A stretch of 64,000 nucleotides of DNA from Palsa-744 sp963734815 (GTDB taxonomy: Bacteria > Actinomycetota > Thermoleophilia > Solirubrobacterales > Solirubrobacteraceae): positions 744,001 to 808,000 of the forward strand of contig CAVTIH010000002.1 in NCBI GenBank assembly GCA_963734815.1, given 5' to 3'. A program made the translations under genes and the position numbers. Shown piece after piece: positions 28,981 to 37,292 of the stretch. The notes beneath the pieces are model-generated. The model did no database searches and was not told the DNA's origin. It saw only the letters and a list, made by a program, of their open reading frames with translations. Position 1 is the stretch's first letter, and the number at the start of each line of letters is the position of its first letter.

Positions 28981-29160
28981 CTAGTCCTCGTACAGCGTGA
29001 AGTCGCGCTTGCGGGCCCCGCACACCGGGCAGAACCACGTGTCAGGGATGTCCTCAAACGCCGTCCCCACGGGAATGCCACCGTCCGGGTCGCCTTCCTC
29101 GGGGTCGTAGATGTAGCCGCAGGACTCGCAGATCCAGCGCTGGAGAGTTTGGGTTGTCAT
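28981..29160 (-). CDS. Rubredoxin
   Basis: 59 residues, a short gene easily missed. Two CxxC pairs bind the single iron: CESCGYIYDPEEGDPDGG near the N-terminus and WFCPVCGARKRDF near the C-terminus, with the usual Gly-rich and Pro-Gly turns and FEDIPDTW between them. It is a small cytoplasmic one-electron carrier. GAGGCG lies just upstream of the ATG. It is divergent from a NUDIX gene and upstream of bioA on the same strand with 90 bases between, so no clear redox partner is next to it; a link to BioB electron supply is only a guess. Confidence 0.93.
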   Translation of the reverse strand: MTTQTLQRWICESCGYIYDPEEGDPDGGIPVGTAFEDIPDTWFCPVCGARKRDFTLYED

Positions 29161-29206
29161 CGCCTCAAAGACTACCGATTGGCCCGTCTCCCGGTAGGGT
29201 CATCGG

Positions 29207-29860
29207 ATGAGCACCCCGCCGATCGACGAGCGCTCCGGTCTCGACGAGCGCTCCGGTCCCGGGCAGGAGTACAACCCCGGGCCGCCCACGCTCCCGCGAC
29301 AGGCGGCCACGGTGATCCTGCTGCGCGGTGGGGCCGATGGGCTGGAGCTGCTGCTGGTCAAGCGCAACCCCGCCGCGCGCTTCATGGGTGGGGTGTGGGT
29401 ATTTCCCGGCGGCGCCGTGGAGCAGGCCGAGGGCGATGACGACCGTGCCCATCGCGCCGCCGCGGTGCGCGAGCTGCGCGAGGAGGCCGGGGTCGAGCTG
29501 CCCGACCCTGCCGAGCTCGTCAAGTTCTCGCGCTGGATCACCCCAGCGCTGGTGCGCACGCGCTTCGATACGCACTTCTTTCTCGCCTCGCTGCCCCCCG
29601 GTCAGGAGCCGCACGTCGACGGCGAGGAGTGCGTCGCGCTCGGTTGGTACACGCCTGCCGGGGCGCTCGAGGCGCATCGCACCGGTGAGATCCTGCTGGT
29701 GTTCCCGACGATCAAGCACCTCGAGCAGCTCGCCCCGTTCGCCTCCGCCGCACAGCTGCTGGAGTACGCGCGCGGGCGCACCGTGGAGGCAGTCCAGCCG
29801 CACGTCGTCCTCGAGGGCGAGGTCGCGCGCGTGCTGCTGCCCGGCGAGCCCGGGTACTGA
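29207..29860 (+). CDS. NUDIX hydrolase
   Basis: 217 residues. The Nudix box is present as GGAVEQAEGD...RELREEAGV, with the Gly, Arg-Glu and Glu-Glu residues that bind the metal. It is preceded by ATVILLRGG and VFPGG, and the RFMGGVWVFPGG entry loop resembles coenzyme-A or NDP-sugar type subfamilies. The N-terminus has two copies of a DERSG segment and may be disordered. It cleaves a nucleoside-diphosphate-linked compound; the substrate cannot be assigned. Its stop is two bases from the convergent stop of the GH15 gene, so the two 3' ends abut. Confidence 0.88.
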   Translation: MSTPPIDERSGLDERSGPGQEYNPGPPTLPRQAATVILLRGGADGLELLLVKRNPAARFMGGVWVFPGGAVEQAEGDDDRAHRAAAVRELREEAGVELPDPAELVKFSRWITPALVRTRFDTHFFLASLPPGQEPHVDGEECVALGWYTPAGALEAHRTGEILLVFPTIKHLEQLAPFASAAQLLEYARGRTVEAVQPHVVLEGEVARVLLPGEPGY

Positions 29861-29861
29861 G

Positions 29862-31733
29862 CTACTCCTGGGCCTGCTGCGCGGCGATCACGTGCGTGAC
29901 CGCGTTGATCAGCGCGAGGTGCGTGAACGCCTGCGGGTAGTTGCCCAGCAGCCGCCCCGAGGAGGCCTCCAGCTCCTCCGCATACAGCTGCATCGGCGAG
30001 GCGTACGTCAACAGCCGTTCGCACAGCTGCATCGCCGCGTGGCACTCGCCGCTCTCCGCCAGCGCCGACACCAGCCAGAAGGAGCAGATCAGAAAGGTTC
30101 CCTCCTCCCCGCGCTGTCCGTCGTCGGTCTCCTCGGTGCGGTAGCGCATCACCAGGCCGTTCTCGGTCAGCTCCTCTTTGATCGCGCTGATCGTCGCGCA
30201 CACGCGCTCGTCTTTGGGCGGCAGGAAGCGCACCAGCGGGATCAGCAGGTTGGAGGCGTCCAGCGCATCCGTGTCGTAGTGCTGGCGGAACACCCCCCGC
30301 TTGTCCACGCCCTTGTCGAGGATCTCCGCTTTGATCTCATCCGCCACCACCTGGAAGTGCTCGGCGTGCTCGTCCTCCCCGCGCCGTTCCGCCAGCCTCG
30401 CGCCGCGGTCCATCGCCACCCAGCACATCAGCTTCGAGGAGACGTAGTGGCGCGGCTCGCCCCGCGCCTCCCAAATGCCCTGGTCGGGCTCCCGCCACAC
30501 CCGCTCCGCGCAGCGCACCTGGTCGATCAGCACCGGCCACAGCCGCTCGGGGATGTGGTCGCGCTTCTTGGAGTGCAGGTACACCGAGTCCAGCACCGCC
30601 CCGTACACGTCGTTCTGGCGCTGGTTGTAAGCACCGTTGCCGACCCTCACCGGGCGCGCGTTCTCGTAGCCCTTGAGGTGATCGAGCGTGCGCTCCTGCA
30701 GCTGTTGGTCGCCCTTGATCCCGTACATGATCTGCAGCGACCCGTCCTCGTTGCGCTCCAGGTCGGCCACGTACTGCACGAAGTCATCGGCCTCCCAGTC
30801 CAACCCCAGCGCGTGCAGCCCCCACAGCGTGAACGTCGCATCGCGCATCCAGCAGTAGCGGTAGTCCCAGTTGCGCGACCCTCCAGGGGTCTCTGGCAGC
30901 GAGGTCGTCGGCGCCGCCACCAGCGCGCCGGTGGGCATGAACGTGAGCCCCTTCAGCACCAGCGCCGAGCGCTCCAGGTGCACCCGCCAGGGGTGGTCGG
31001 GGTAGGTGCCTTCCGCCAGCCACGTTCGCCAGAAGTGGCTGGTGCGCTTCAGGTGCGCCTCCGCCTGCTCCACCGTGCGCGGGCCGCCGAAACCCTCCGT
31101 CCACGACATCGCGCAGAAGCGCTTCTCCCCTTCGCTCAGCGTGTGGCGGGCGTGCACCCGGTTGCCCTCGATGCCCATCCGCATGTCGGAGAACAGACGG
31201 AACGCCGTCCTGTCGCTGCCGTCGCCGGCGTCGAGCGCGGGGCCGCTGTCCGTGCGCTCGTCCTCGACCACGCTCCATTTCGCCATCGTCGCGCCGTAGT
31301 CCAGCATCGGCTCGCACACCATCTCCATCTGCACCTGCCCCTGCATGCATTCGATCACCCTCACCATCACGTGGTCGGCGTCGTAGTCGGTCGGCGGGCG
31401 CGTGTGGCTGGAGCCCTCCTCGTTGTCGTGCCACTCGCCGATCGTCAGCGCGTCTACTACCCGCACCCACCCCTGTGGCGTCATCCAGGTCGTCTCGATC
31501 ACGTTGGTCCCCGGCAGGTAGCGCCTGCCCGCCGGCACATACAGCCCGTAGGGCCCCACCCGGAAGCGCCCGGCGCCGCGGTCCAGCATCGACGCGAACA
31601 CGCTCGGGCTGTCGAAGTGGGGCATGCACAGCCACTCGATCGACCCATCCGACGCCAACAGCGCGCCGGTGTGGCAGTCCGACAGGAAGCCGTAGTCCGC
31701 GATTGGCGGGAAGGGTGAGTCCTCTTGGGTCAT
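29862..31733 (-). CDS. Glycoside hydrolase family 15 protein (trehalase/glucoamylase-like)
   Basis: 623 residues. ATG 31733 is chosen because the protein-like sequence starts there (PIADYGFLSDCHTGALL), although the frame is open far upstream. An N-terminal beta-sandwich with DGSIEWLCMPHFDSPSVF is followed by the alpha/alpha barrel with NWDYRYCWMRDATFTLWGL (catalytic acid region), a KGYENARPVRVGNGA segment and GEEGTFLICSFWLV (catalytic base Glu). These are hallmarks of the actinobacterial GH15 trehalase-like group, which hydrolyses alpha-linked glucose. No signal peptide, so cytoplasmic. Trehalose turnover is plausible and would suit stress-adapted soil bacteria, but other alpha-glucosides are possible. 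Confidence 0.9.
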   Translation of the reverse strand: MTQEDSPFPPIADYGFLSDCHTGALLASDGSIEWLCMPHFDSPSVFASMLDRGAGRFRVGPYGLYVPAGRRYLPGTNVIETTWMTPQGWVRVVDALTIGEWHDNEEGSSHTRPPTDYDADHVMVRVIECMQGQVQMEMVCEPMLDYGATMAKWSVVEDERTDSGPALDAGDGSDRTAFRLFSDMRMGIEGNRVHARHTLSEGEKRFCAMSWTEGFGGPRTVEQAEAHLKRTSHFWRTWLAEGTYPDHPWRVHLERSALVLKGLTFMPTGALVAAPTTSLPETPGGSRNWDYRYCWMRDATFTLWGLHALGLDWEADDFVQYVADLERNEDGSLQIMYGIKGDQQLQERTLDHLKGYENARPVRVGNGAYNQRQNDVYGAVLDSVYLHSKKRDHIPERLWPVLIDQVRCAERVWREPDQGIWEARGEPRHYVSSKLMCWVAMDRGARLAERRGEDEHAEHFQVVADEIKAEILDKGVDKRGVFRQHYDTDALDASNLLIPLVRFLPPKDERVCATISAIKEELTENGLVMRYRTEETDDGQRGEEGTFLICSFWLVSALAESGECHAAMQLCERLLTYASPMQLYAEELEASSGRLLGNYPQAFTHLALINAVTHVIAAQQAQE

Positions 31734-31825
31734 TGGCGTTCGACGGACTCTATGGGTCCCCGTGGAATCGGCGATCAACCGAGCTCGGGTAGCCGGCGAT
31801 CGGTGGACACGAGTCTCCTTGGCAG

Positions 31826-32905
31826 CTATTCGCCCGGGTTCTCGCGCGAGAGCTCTGCCCAGGAGTCGTCCTCCCACACCGCCTCGCCCCACCGCGGGCG
31901 CTCCACCCCCGCCGGCAGCGAGCCCTCTTCCTCGAGCTTGTCCAGGTGGGCCGCCAGCGTGATCGCCGCCGCGGGGCGCAGTTCTGTGGGCACGTCCCAC
32001 CATGCCTTGTCCAGCAGCTCCTGCACGGTGCGGGATCCTTCGGTCAACGCCAGCAGCAGACGATGCTCGCGGTCGTAGCGGTGGCCGATGCTCTCTTGCA
32101 GCTTTGCGACGGGCTCCCAAATCGCGGGGCCGTGGCCGGGACACAGCACCTCGAGATCGATCGTGCAGAGGTGCACCAGCGCGTTTAGGTAGGCATTGAG
32201 CGCGCCCGGGTAGGGGGCGATGAACGCGCTGCCTTCGCCCAGCACCGCGTCGCCGGTGAAACACACGCGGTCTGCAACCAGCGCGAAGTGGTCGGGCGCG
32301 TGGCCCGGCGTCGACACCGCCGTCAGCGGACCGAAGCGGACATCGTCGGCGAGCCTCACGTCGATGCCGCTCCCTCGCGCGGCCGCCAGCGGCGCCGGGC
32401 GCAGGCCGCGCAACGCGTTGACCGACTCAATGTGGTCGGTGTGATCGTGAGTCAGCGCAATCCCCCCCAACCCTCCGCGCGCGTCCACCGCCGCCACCAC
32501 CCGCTCGAGGTGCTGCCTCAGCGCCGGCCCGGGGTCGATCACATAAGCCGGGTCGCGGTCCACGATCCAGGTGTTGGTCCCCGACAGAGTTAGTGGCCCG
32601 GGATTTTCGGCGCGCACGCGCAGCACATCAAAGGCCGCCAGCCGCCGCGCTTCCGCCAGCGGATCCACCGAGAAGCCCATCTCGCCCCCGAGCGCCAGGT
32701 CGAGCTCGGCGGCGGTTTCCGGCACCCATTCCGAGGCAGGCTCGATCTCCGTGTCCGGCCTGTCTGGGTCTGAGTCGGCCCCCGGATCCGGGTCGGAGCC
32801 CGATGGTGAGGGAGAGCGCATTCTGTGGCGTCTTTCGTGTCGGTTGACGACCGTCAGCATACCCGCCGTTCTGGCGGCAAGCCTTGTGTCATTGACATCG
32901 TGCAT
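31826..32905 (-). CDS. MBL-fold metallo-hydrolase (LACTB2-like)
   Basis: 359 residues from ATG 32905 (GGGAG nine bases upstream); in-frame ATGs at 32860 and 32821 are also possible since the first ~85 residues are low-complexity. The metallo-beta-lactamase motif is THDHTDH, with TPGHAPDH, CFTGDAVLGEG and CPGHGPAIW supplying further metal ligands. The C-terminal helical part (LTEGSRTVQELLDKAWW) resembles the LACTB2/beta-lactamase-associated winged helix. These enzymes hydrolyse thioesters, esters or RNA; the substrate cannot be read. Co-directional with the GH15 gene, 92 bases apart. Confidence 0.88.
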   Translation of the reverse strand: MHDVNDTRLAARTAGMLTVVNRHERRHRMRSPSPSGSDPDPGADSDPDRPDTEIEPASEWVPETAAELDLALGGEMGFSVDPLAEARRLAAFDVLRVRAENPGPLTLSGTNTWIVDRDPAYVIDPGPALRQHLERVVAAVDARGGLGGIALTHDHTDHIESVNALRGLRPAPLAAARGSGIDVRLADDVRFGPLTAVSTPGHAPDHFALVADRVCFTGDAVLGEGSAFIAPYPGALNAYLNALVHLCTIDLEVLCPGHGPAIWEPVAKLQESIGHRYDREHRLLLALTEGSRTVQELLDKAWWDVPTELRPAAAITLAAHLDKLEEEGSLPAGVERPRWGEAVWEDDSWAELSRENPGE

Positions 32906-33116
32906 GGGCGCTCGCTCCCGGCCTCCCTCCCGGCCCGCCGAAGTCGCCCCTCGCGGCGCCGGCCTTCCCAAAGGGTCGCGCTAATCCCAATCTTGCGACT
33001 AATTCGCCTTAGCGTGGACGATGGCTGGTCCGCAGACAGCTGTCTGCCGAAAATACGCGTTGCCCGCCGTCTTCCATGCCTCAAGCCCTCGTCCCCAGCG
33101 GTCGAAAGGGGGCATT

Positions 33117-34322
33117 ATGAGCGAGGGATCGTCGTCTTGGCTGTGCCCCACCGAGCTTGACCGCACGCGCGTCGTCGACGCCAACGACCGCGTGCGCACG
33201 ATCCGCGTTGTCGGCGCCGTCGCGGTCGGCGTCGCGCTGCTCGCCGCCGCGCCCTGGATCGGCTGGTGGACGCTGGTGTTCTTCGCGCTGTGTGCACTCA
33301 ACTTCGCATCGGTCGATCGACGGATGCGCACCAGCCCCCACCCCGAGCGTGTCAGCGCCACGGCGATCGTGATCACACTGCTGCTGATCGCCGGCGGCGT
33401 CGCCGTCAGCGGTGGGCCCGCGAGCCCCGCGCTGCCGTGGATGGTGCTCCCCGCGGCGATGGTCGCGGCGCGCTTCCGTCCCACGGTGGTGGTCGTCGGA
33501 TTGGCGCTCACCGTGGTGGCGATCCTCGCCGCCACGCTCGGCGTCGACCCCACCGCCACGATCGACGACCCCGTGCGGCCAATCGCGGCGCTCGCGCTGC
33601 TCGCCGGAATCGTGTCGATCGTGTGGGCGCTGCAGGCCGCCGAGCTCCACCACCGTGACGAAGCGATCCTCGACCCGCTCACCGGCCTGCTCAACCGCCA
33701 CGCCCTGATCCCCCGCTTCACCGAGATCTCCCACCAGGCGCGCCTCACCCACCAGCCGGTGTGCATGCTGCTGTGCGACGTGGACGCCTTCAAGCAGGTC
33801 AACGATCGCCACGGCCACGACCGTGGCGATGCGGTGCTGCGTGACGTCGCCTACGAGCTGCGCAAGCGGCTGCGCTCCTTCGAGCTCGCCTACCGCCTCG
33901 GCGGCGAGGAGTTCCTGATCCTGCTGCCCGGCGTCTCACACACCGAAGGCCTCGAGATCGCCGAGCGAGTGCGCGCGGCGGTCGCGCAGTCCAACCCCAC
34001 CGGCATCCCCGTCACCATCTCGCTCGGCCTCGCGGCCGCCAGTGGCGAGGCGGTCGTCTACGAGACGCTCTTCAAGGCCGCCGACGAGGCCCTCTACGAA
34101 GCCAAGCGAGCCGGGCGCAATCGCATCGCCGCTGCTCCCCTCAGCGCGATCGCCGGCGAGCAGCGGAGCCTCGAGCTGGTCGTCGGCGAGCGGCTTACCG
34201 CGCCGGCGCTGCTGGCCGAACCGGGAACGCTGGCCGAACCGGGAACGCTGGCCGAACCGGGAACGCTGGCCGAACCGGGGACGCGAGCGGTAGGCGAGGG
34301 TCTTCCGGCTTCGGTCGGCTGA
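33117..34322 (+). CDS. Membrane-anchored diguanylate cyclase
   Basis: 401 residues from ATG 33117 (AGGGGG just upstream). About five to six hydrophobic helices (residues ~25-180) anchor the protein; a short helix leads to the GGDEF domain: LDPLTGLLNRHAL, CDVDAFKQVNDRHGHDRGD, and the active-site RLGGEEF. It should make cyclic di-GMP from GTP. The usual inhibitory I-site RxxD upstream of GGEEF reads RSFE, so product inhibition may be weak. The C-terminus is a variable tail with four copies of LAEPGT. No sensory domain beyond the membrane part is recognisable. It is divergent from the MBL-fold gene. Confidence 0.9.
   Translation: MSEGSSSWLCPTELDRTRVVDANDRVRTIRVVGAVAVGVALLAAAPWIGWWTLVFFALCALNFASVDRRMRTSPHPERVSATAIVITLLLIAGGVAVSGGPASPALPWMVLPAAMVAARFRPTVVVVGLALTVVAILAATLGVDPTATIDDPVRPIAALALLAGIVSIVWALQAAELHHRDEAILDPLTGLLNRHALIPRFTEISHQARLTHQPVCMLLCDVDAFKQVNDRHGHDRGDAVLRDVAYELRKRLRSFELAYRLGGEEFLILLPGVSHTEGLEIAERVRAAVAQSNPTGIPVTISLGLAAASGEAVVYETLFKAADEALYEAKRAGRNRIAAAPLSAIAGEQRSLELVVGERLTAPALLAEPGTLAEPGTLAEPGTLAEPGTRAVGEGLPASVG
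34212..34283. repeat. Four tandem 18-bp repeats in the GGDEF gene
   Basis: Four copies of an 18-base unit starting CTGGCCGAACC, at 34212, 34230, 34248 and 34266, the last with one base changed. They encode four LAEPGT hexapeptides in the disordered C-terminal tail; copy number could vary without breaking the frame. Confidence 0.9.
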
Positions 34323-34653
34323 GTTTGGTCGGGGATCCAACAGAGAGACCCGGCGAGACGCCATACATTGGACGCCCCCAACCAGCTACTGGACCTCTCC
34401 TAGCTGCCATCTTGCCCATGCCTACAGGTCCAGTTAGTGTTGCGGCCCCAAACCGAGGCACCAACGGCGCCACCACTTCACAAAAATCAACGGCCCTACC
34501 ACTTCACAAAATGAAGGGTTGGGGGCCGAAAAGTACATACACACACCCGCAACGCCACTCCATCGCCCAGCGATTTCCTCTGCCCGCGCATGTCGCACTC
34601 ATCGAGCGATTTGAGCCCATCGCGGGTTGGTTGCTTTAGCCTACGCGTCTGCC
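34323..34653. other. Intergenic stretch between the GGDEF and alpha/beta hydrolase genes
   Basis: 331 bases with no recognisable gene and less GC-rich than the flanks. It contains a 14-base direct repeat, ACCACTTCACAAAA, at 34472-34485 and 34498-34511 (spacing 26 bases, near two and a half helical turns), which could be a protein-binding site pair. The hydrolase promoter should be here but is not obvious. Confidence 0.5.
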
Positions 34654-35619
34654 ATGGCCAAGCAACTCGACCCCGAAGCCCAGGTGTTGCTGGACGTGAT
34701 ACGCGCCGTGGGAGCGCCGGCGCTCAATACGCTGCCTGTGGCGCAAGCCCGGGCACAGACCCGCGCGGCGCTGCTCACGCGGGGCCAGCCACTGCCGCTG
34801 CACGACGTTGAGGACGTGAGCCTGCCCTCCCCGCACGGGGCGCTGCCGCTGCGCCTCTACCGGCCCCGCCCCGGCGTGCTGCCGATCGCGCTCTTTCTCC
34901 ACGGCGGCGGATGGGTGCTCAACGATCTCGACACCCACGACCATCTCTGCCGCCGCATCGCCCGCCGCTCCGGGTGGATGATCGCCGCGCTCGATTACCG
35001 CCTGGCACCCGAGCACCGGCATCCGGCGGCGATCGAAGACGCCCGCTTCGCATACAACTGGCTGCTCGAGCACGCAGCTCAGCTGCAGGGCGACGCGTCG
35101 CTGACCGCGGCGGTCGGAGAGAGCGCCGGCGGAGCCATCGTGGCCGCACTCACCTTGCAGCTGCGAGACGCCGGCGCTCCACAGCCGGCGTTCCAGGTTC
35201 TGGCCTATCCGTGCGTGGACCCCCTCGGCCGCTGGCCCTCGCACGCGGAGCGGGGCACCGGTTACACGCTCGACAACGGCTTCCTACGGTGGTCGCTCGA
35301 TCTGTACCTTCCAGCTGACTTCGACCCCCGGGACCCCCACCGAGATCCCTACCTCTCCCCGCTCGCGGCGTCCGACCTCAGTGGGCTTGCGCCCGCGCTG
35401 GTGATGACCGCGGAGTTCGATCCCGTGCGTGACGAGGGCATCGCCTACGCCGAGCGGCTGACCGCCGCCGGTGTGCCGGTCGAATACGTGCACGCCGAGG
35501 ACCAGATGCACGGCTTCCTGATGGTCGACCGTGTGGTCGCGCGCGCGGGTCAACTGATCGACCGTCTCGCCGACGCACTCGCCGCGCGTGCGCCGGGGGC
35601 TGCGGGCACAACGAGGTAG
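34654..35619 (+). CDS. Alpha/beta hydrolase, hormone-sensitive-lipase family
   Basis: 321 residues from ATG 34654; a TTG 27 bases earlier is possible, and neither has a clear ribosome site. Oxyanion-hole motif HGGGW, the HSL-type YRLAPEHRHPAAIEDA, nucleophile Ser in GESAGG, Asp in FDPVRDEG and His in QMHGF form the full catalytic set. It hydrolyses short or medium acyl esters, probably in the cytoplasm as no signal is seen. Substrate is unknown; lipid and lactone esterases and drug-inactivating enzymes share this fold. It is flanked by spacers of over 140 bases on each side, so it is likely transcribed alone. Confidence 0.9.
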   Translation: MAKQLDPEAQVLLDVIRAVGAPALNTLPVAQARAQTRAALLTRGQPLPLHDVEDVSLPSPHGALPLRLYRPRPGVLPIALFLHGGGWVLNDLDTHDHLCRRIARRSGWMIAALDYRLAPEHRHPAAIEDARFAYNWLLEHAAQLQGDASLTAAVGESAGGAIVAALTLQLRDAGAPQPAFQVLAYPCVDPLGRWPSHAERGTGYTLDNGFLRWSLDLYLPADFDPRDPHRDPYLSPLAASDLSGLAPALVMTAEFDPVRDEGIAYAERLTAAGVPVEYVHAEDQMHGFLMVDRVVARAGQLIDRLADALAARAPGAAGTTR

Positions 35620-35760
35620 AACGCCATCGCCCGGGCCTGCTACTACCCGGGTAGAGGGAGAGAAATGCAGGAGGAGGGGGGGAGGATGTCGAGTTTTGCT
35701 CCCCCGCTTCGTCATACCTTTGAACGCGCCATTCTGGGCGCCAGAGCAAGGAGGAAGATC

Positions 35761-36162
35761 ATGAAGTTCATGTTGCTGCAGAACTACGCGGGCGGGGCGG
35801 GCTGCACGGTGCCGATGAGCGAGTGGGCCCCCGAGGAGGTCCAAGCGCACATCGACTACCAGCAGGACGTCAACCGCGAGCTCACCGAGCGCGGGGAGCT
35901 CGTCGATGCGCAGGCGCTCACCGTGCCATCGCTCGCCAAATTCGTGATCCACAACGGCATCGGCACGCCCGCCGTCACCGATGGCCCGTTCCCGGAGACC
36001 AAGGAGCTGCTCGCTGGCTACCGCATCATCGATGTCGAGTCCCCCGCGCGCGCAGTCGAGATCGCCGCCCGGGTCTCCGCGGCACCGGCGCGTGGCGGCG
36101 CTCCGATCCAGCAGCCGATCGAGGTGCGCGAGGTGATGGAGGCTCCCCGATCTGAGGGGTGA
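35761..36162 (+). CDS. YCII-related (DGPF-type) protein
   Basis: 133 residues. ATG 35761 is supported by AAGGAGG six bases upstream. The fold is recognised from MKFMLLQNY at the N-terminus and the conserved VTDGPFPETKELLAGYRIID. In actinobacteria such proteins often sit next to ECF sigma factors, and here a SigB-type sigma gene follows 195 bases downstream. Biochemical role is unknown; related YCII proteins are thought to have hydrolase or chaperone-like roles. The reading frame is open further upstream but that part is not protein-like. Confidence 0.85.
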   Translation: MKFMLLQNYAGGAGCTVPMSEWAPEEVQAHIDYQQDVNRELTERGELVDAQALTVPSLAKFVIHNGIGTPAVTDGPFPETKELLAGYRIIDVESPARAVEIAARVSAAPARGGAPIQQPIEVREVMEAPRSEG

Positions 36163-36242
36163 TGGGCTGCTGGGGGATTCGGCCTCACATCAGCGTCGAC
36201 CAGCCACGGTGTACCAGCGTGCTGGCGCAATCCGACCATCAC

Positions 36243-36269
36243 GTGCATAACTCTCGGCCATCGGGGTAG
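36243..36269 (+). promoter_or_regulatory. Candidate SigB/SigF-type promoter of the sigma factor gene
   Basis: GTGC (36243-36246) and GGGTAG (36264-36269), 17 bases apart, resemble the GTTT...GGGTA pattern of stress sigma factors. The start would be near 36275, about 83 bases before the sigma gene. The same arrangement precedes the small membrane-protein gene (43298-43323). The upstream half is a weak match. Confidence 0.3.
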
Positions 36270-36357
36270 GAACCCCTCGACCACCAAACGAGAACTCTTT
36301 GCCAAGACGCTCCTTGCGGCGTACCGCTGCCGAGCGAGCACCGAGGGAGGAGACACG

Positions 36358-37155
36358 ATGAGCCCAGTCGCGACATCCCCATCCGCCAAAGGCGCCGTCC
36401 CCGGCCCCGCCGGCGACGACACGAAGGAGCTGTTCGCACGCTGGCAGCAGCACGGTGACGAGGCAGCGCGCGAGGCGCTGGTGCGGCTCCACCTGCCGCT
36501 CGCCAATCGCCTGGCGCGACGCTACATGCGCTCCTCGGAGCCGTTCGAGGACCTGCAGCAGGTCGCGTCGCTGGGACTGCTCAAGGCGATCGACCGCTTC
36601 GACCCCTCCCGTGGCCGTCCCTTCCAGTCGTTTGCGATACCAACGGTGCTGGGCGAGATACGCCGCTACTTCCGCGACTCGGGCTGGTCGATGCACGTGC
36701 CCCGCGGCGCACAGGAGCGCGCGCTGAAGGTGCGCGACGCCCAGGAGGCGTTCGCCAACGAGCACGGCCGCGCTCCGACGGTCAACCAGCTCGCCGTGTA
36801 CCTGGAGCTCGACGCCGAGGAGGTGATCGATGCGCTGGTTGCAATCCAGGGATACAAGACGCTCTCACTGGATGCGCCCCGCCCGGGCGATGAGGACGAT
36901 GCGATGAGCTACGGCGACTCCCTGGGAGACGACGACGAGCGCTACGAGCTCGTCGAGCTGGACGCCACCGTCACCGTGGTGCTCGACCACATCCCCCCGC
37001 GCGAGCGCCGCATCCTGCACATGCGCTTCGTCGAGGATCTCACCCAAACCGAGATCGCCTCCCGCATTGGCATCTCGCAAATGCAGGTCTCGCGTCTGCT
37101 GCGCCGCTCGCTGGATCAGCTGCGAGCCCTGACCGACGAATCGGCGCCAAGGTGA
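36358..37155 (+). CDS. SigB/SigF-family RNA polymerase sigma factor
   Basis: 265 residues; ATG preceded by GGGAGGAG. Region 2: LANRLARRYMRSSEPFEDLQQVASLGLLKAIDRFDPSRG with FAIPTVLGEIRRYFRD (read in parts around residues 45-105). Region 3: VPRGAQERALKVRDAQEAF. Region 4: ERRILHMRFVEDLTQTEIA...GISQMQVSRLLRR (about residues 215-255). This is a complete group-3 stress sigma factor of the SigB/F type, which directs RNA polymerase to stress promoters. The stop overlaps a GTGATG in front of the anti-sigma-like gene. Downstream come an RsbW-like kinase, an RsbU-like phosphatase and an RsbV-like STAS protein, so activity is probably set by partner switching. Confidence 0.93.
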   Translation: MSPVATSPSAKGAVPGPAGDDTKELFARWQQHGDEAAREALVRLHLPLANRLARRYMRSSEPFEDLQQVASLGLLKAIDRFDPSRGRPFQSFAIPTVLGEIRRYFRDSGWSMHVPRGAQERALKVRDAQEAFANEHGRAPTVNQLAVYLELDAEEVIDALVAIQGYKTLSLDAPRPGDEDDAMSYGDSLGDDDERYELVELDATVTVVLDHIPPRERRILHMRFVEDLTQTEIASRIGISQMQVSRLLRRSLDQLRALTDESAPR

Positions 37156-37292
37156 TGGTGGGGAAGCGTTATCGGCACCCGCGCGGATATCGTCGTCAAC
37201 TGCGCCCACTCCAACGGCGCACCCTCCCCTTGCGCGGCTCCGCGGAGCGATCGATCGATCCGCGATCGATCCGATTGAGCGCCCCACCACCG

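Noticed and set aside
31733..32264. N-terminal extension of the GH15 protein by 177 residues
   Set aside because: The extra sequence lies opposite or within the MBL-fold gene in another frame, is Arg/Gly-rich, and the GH15 family begins at the chosen ATG.
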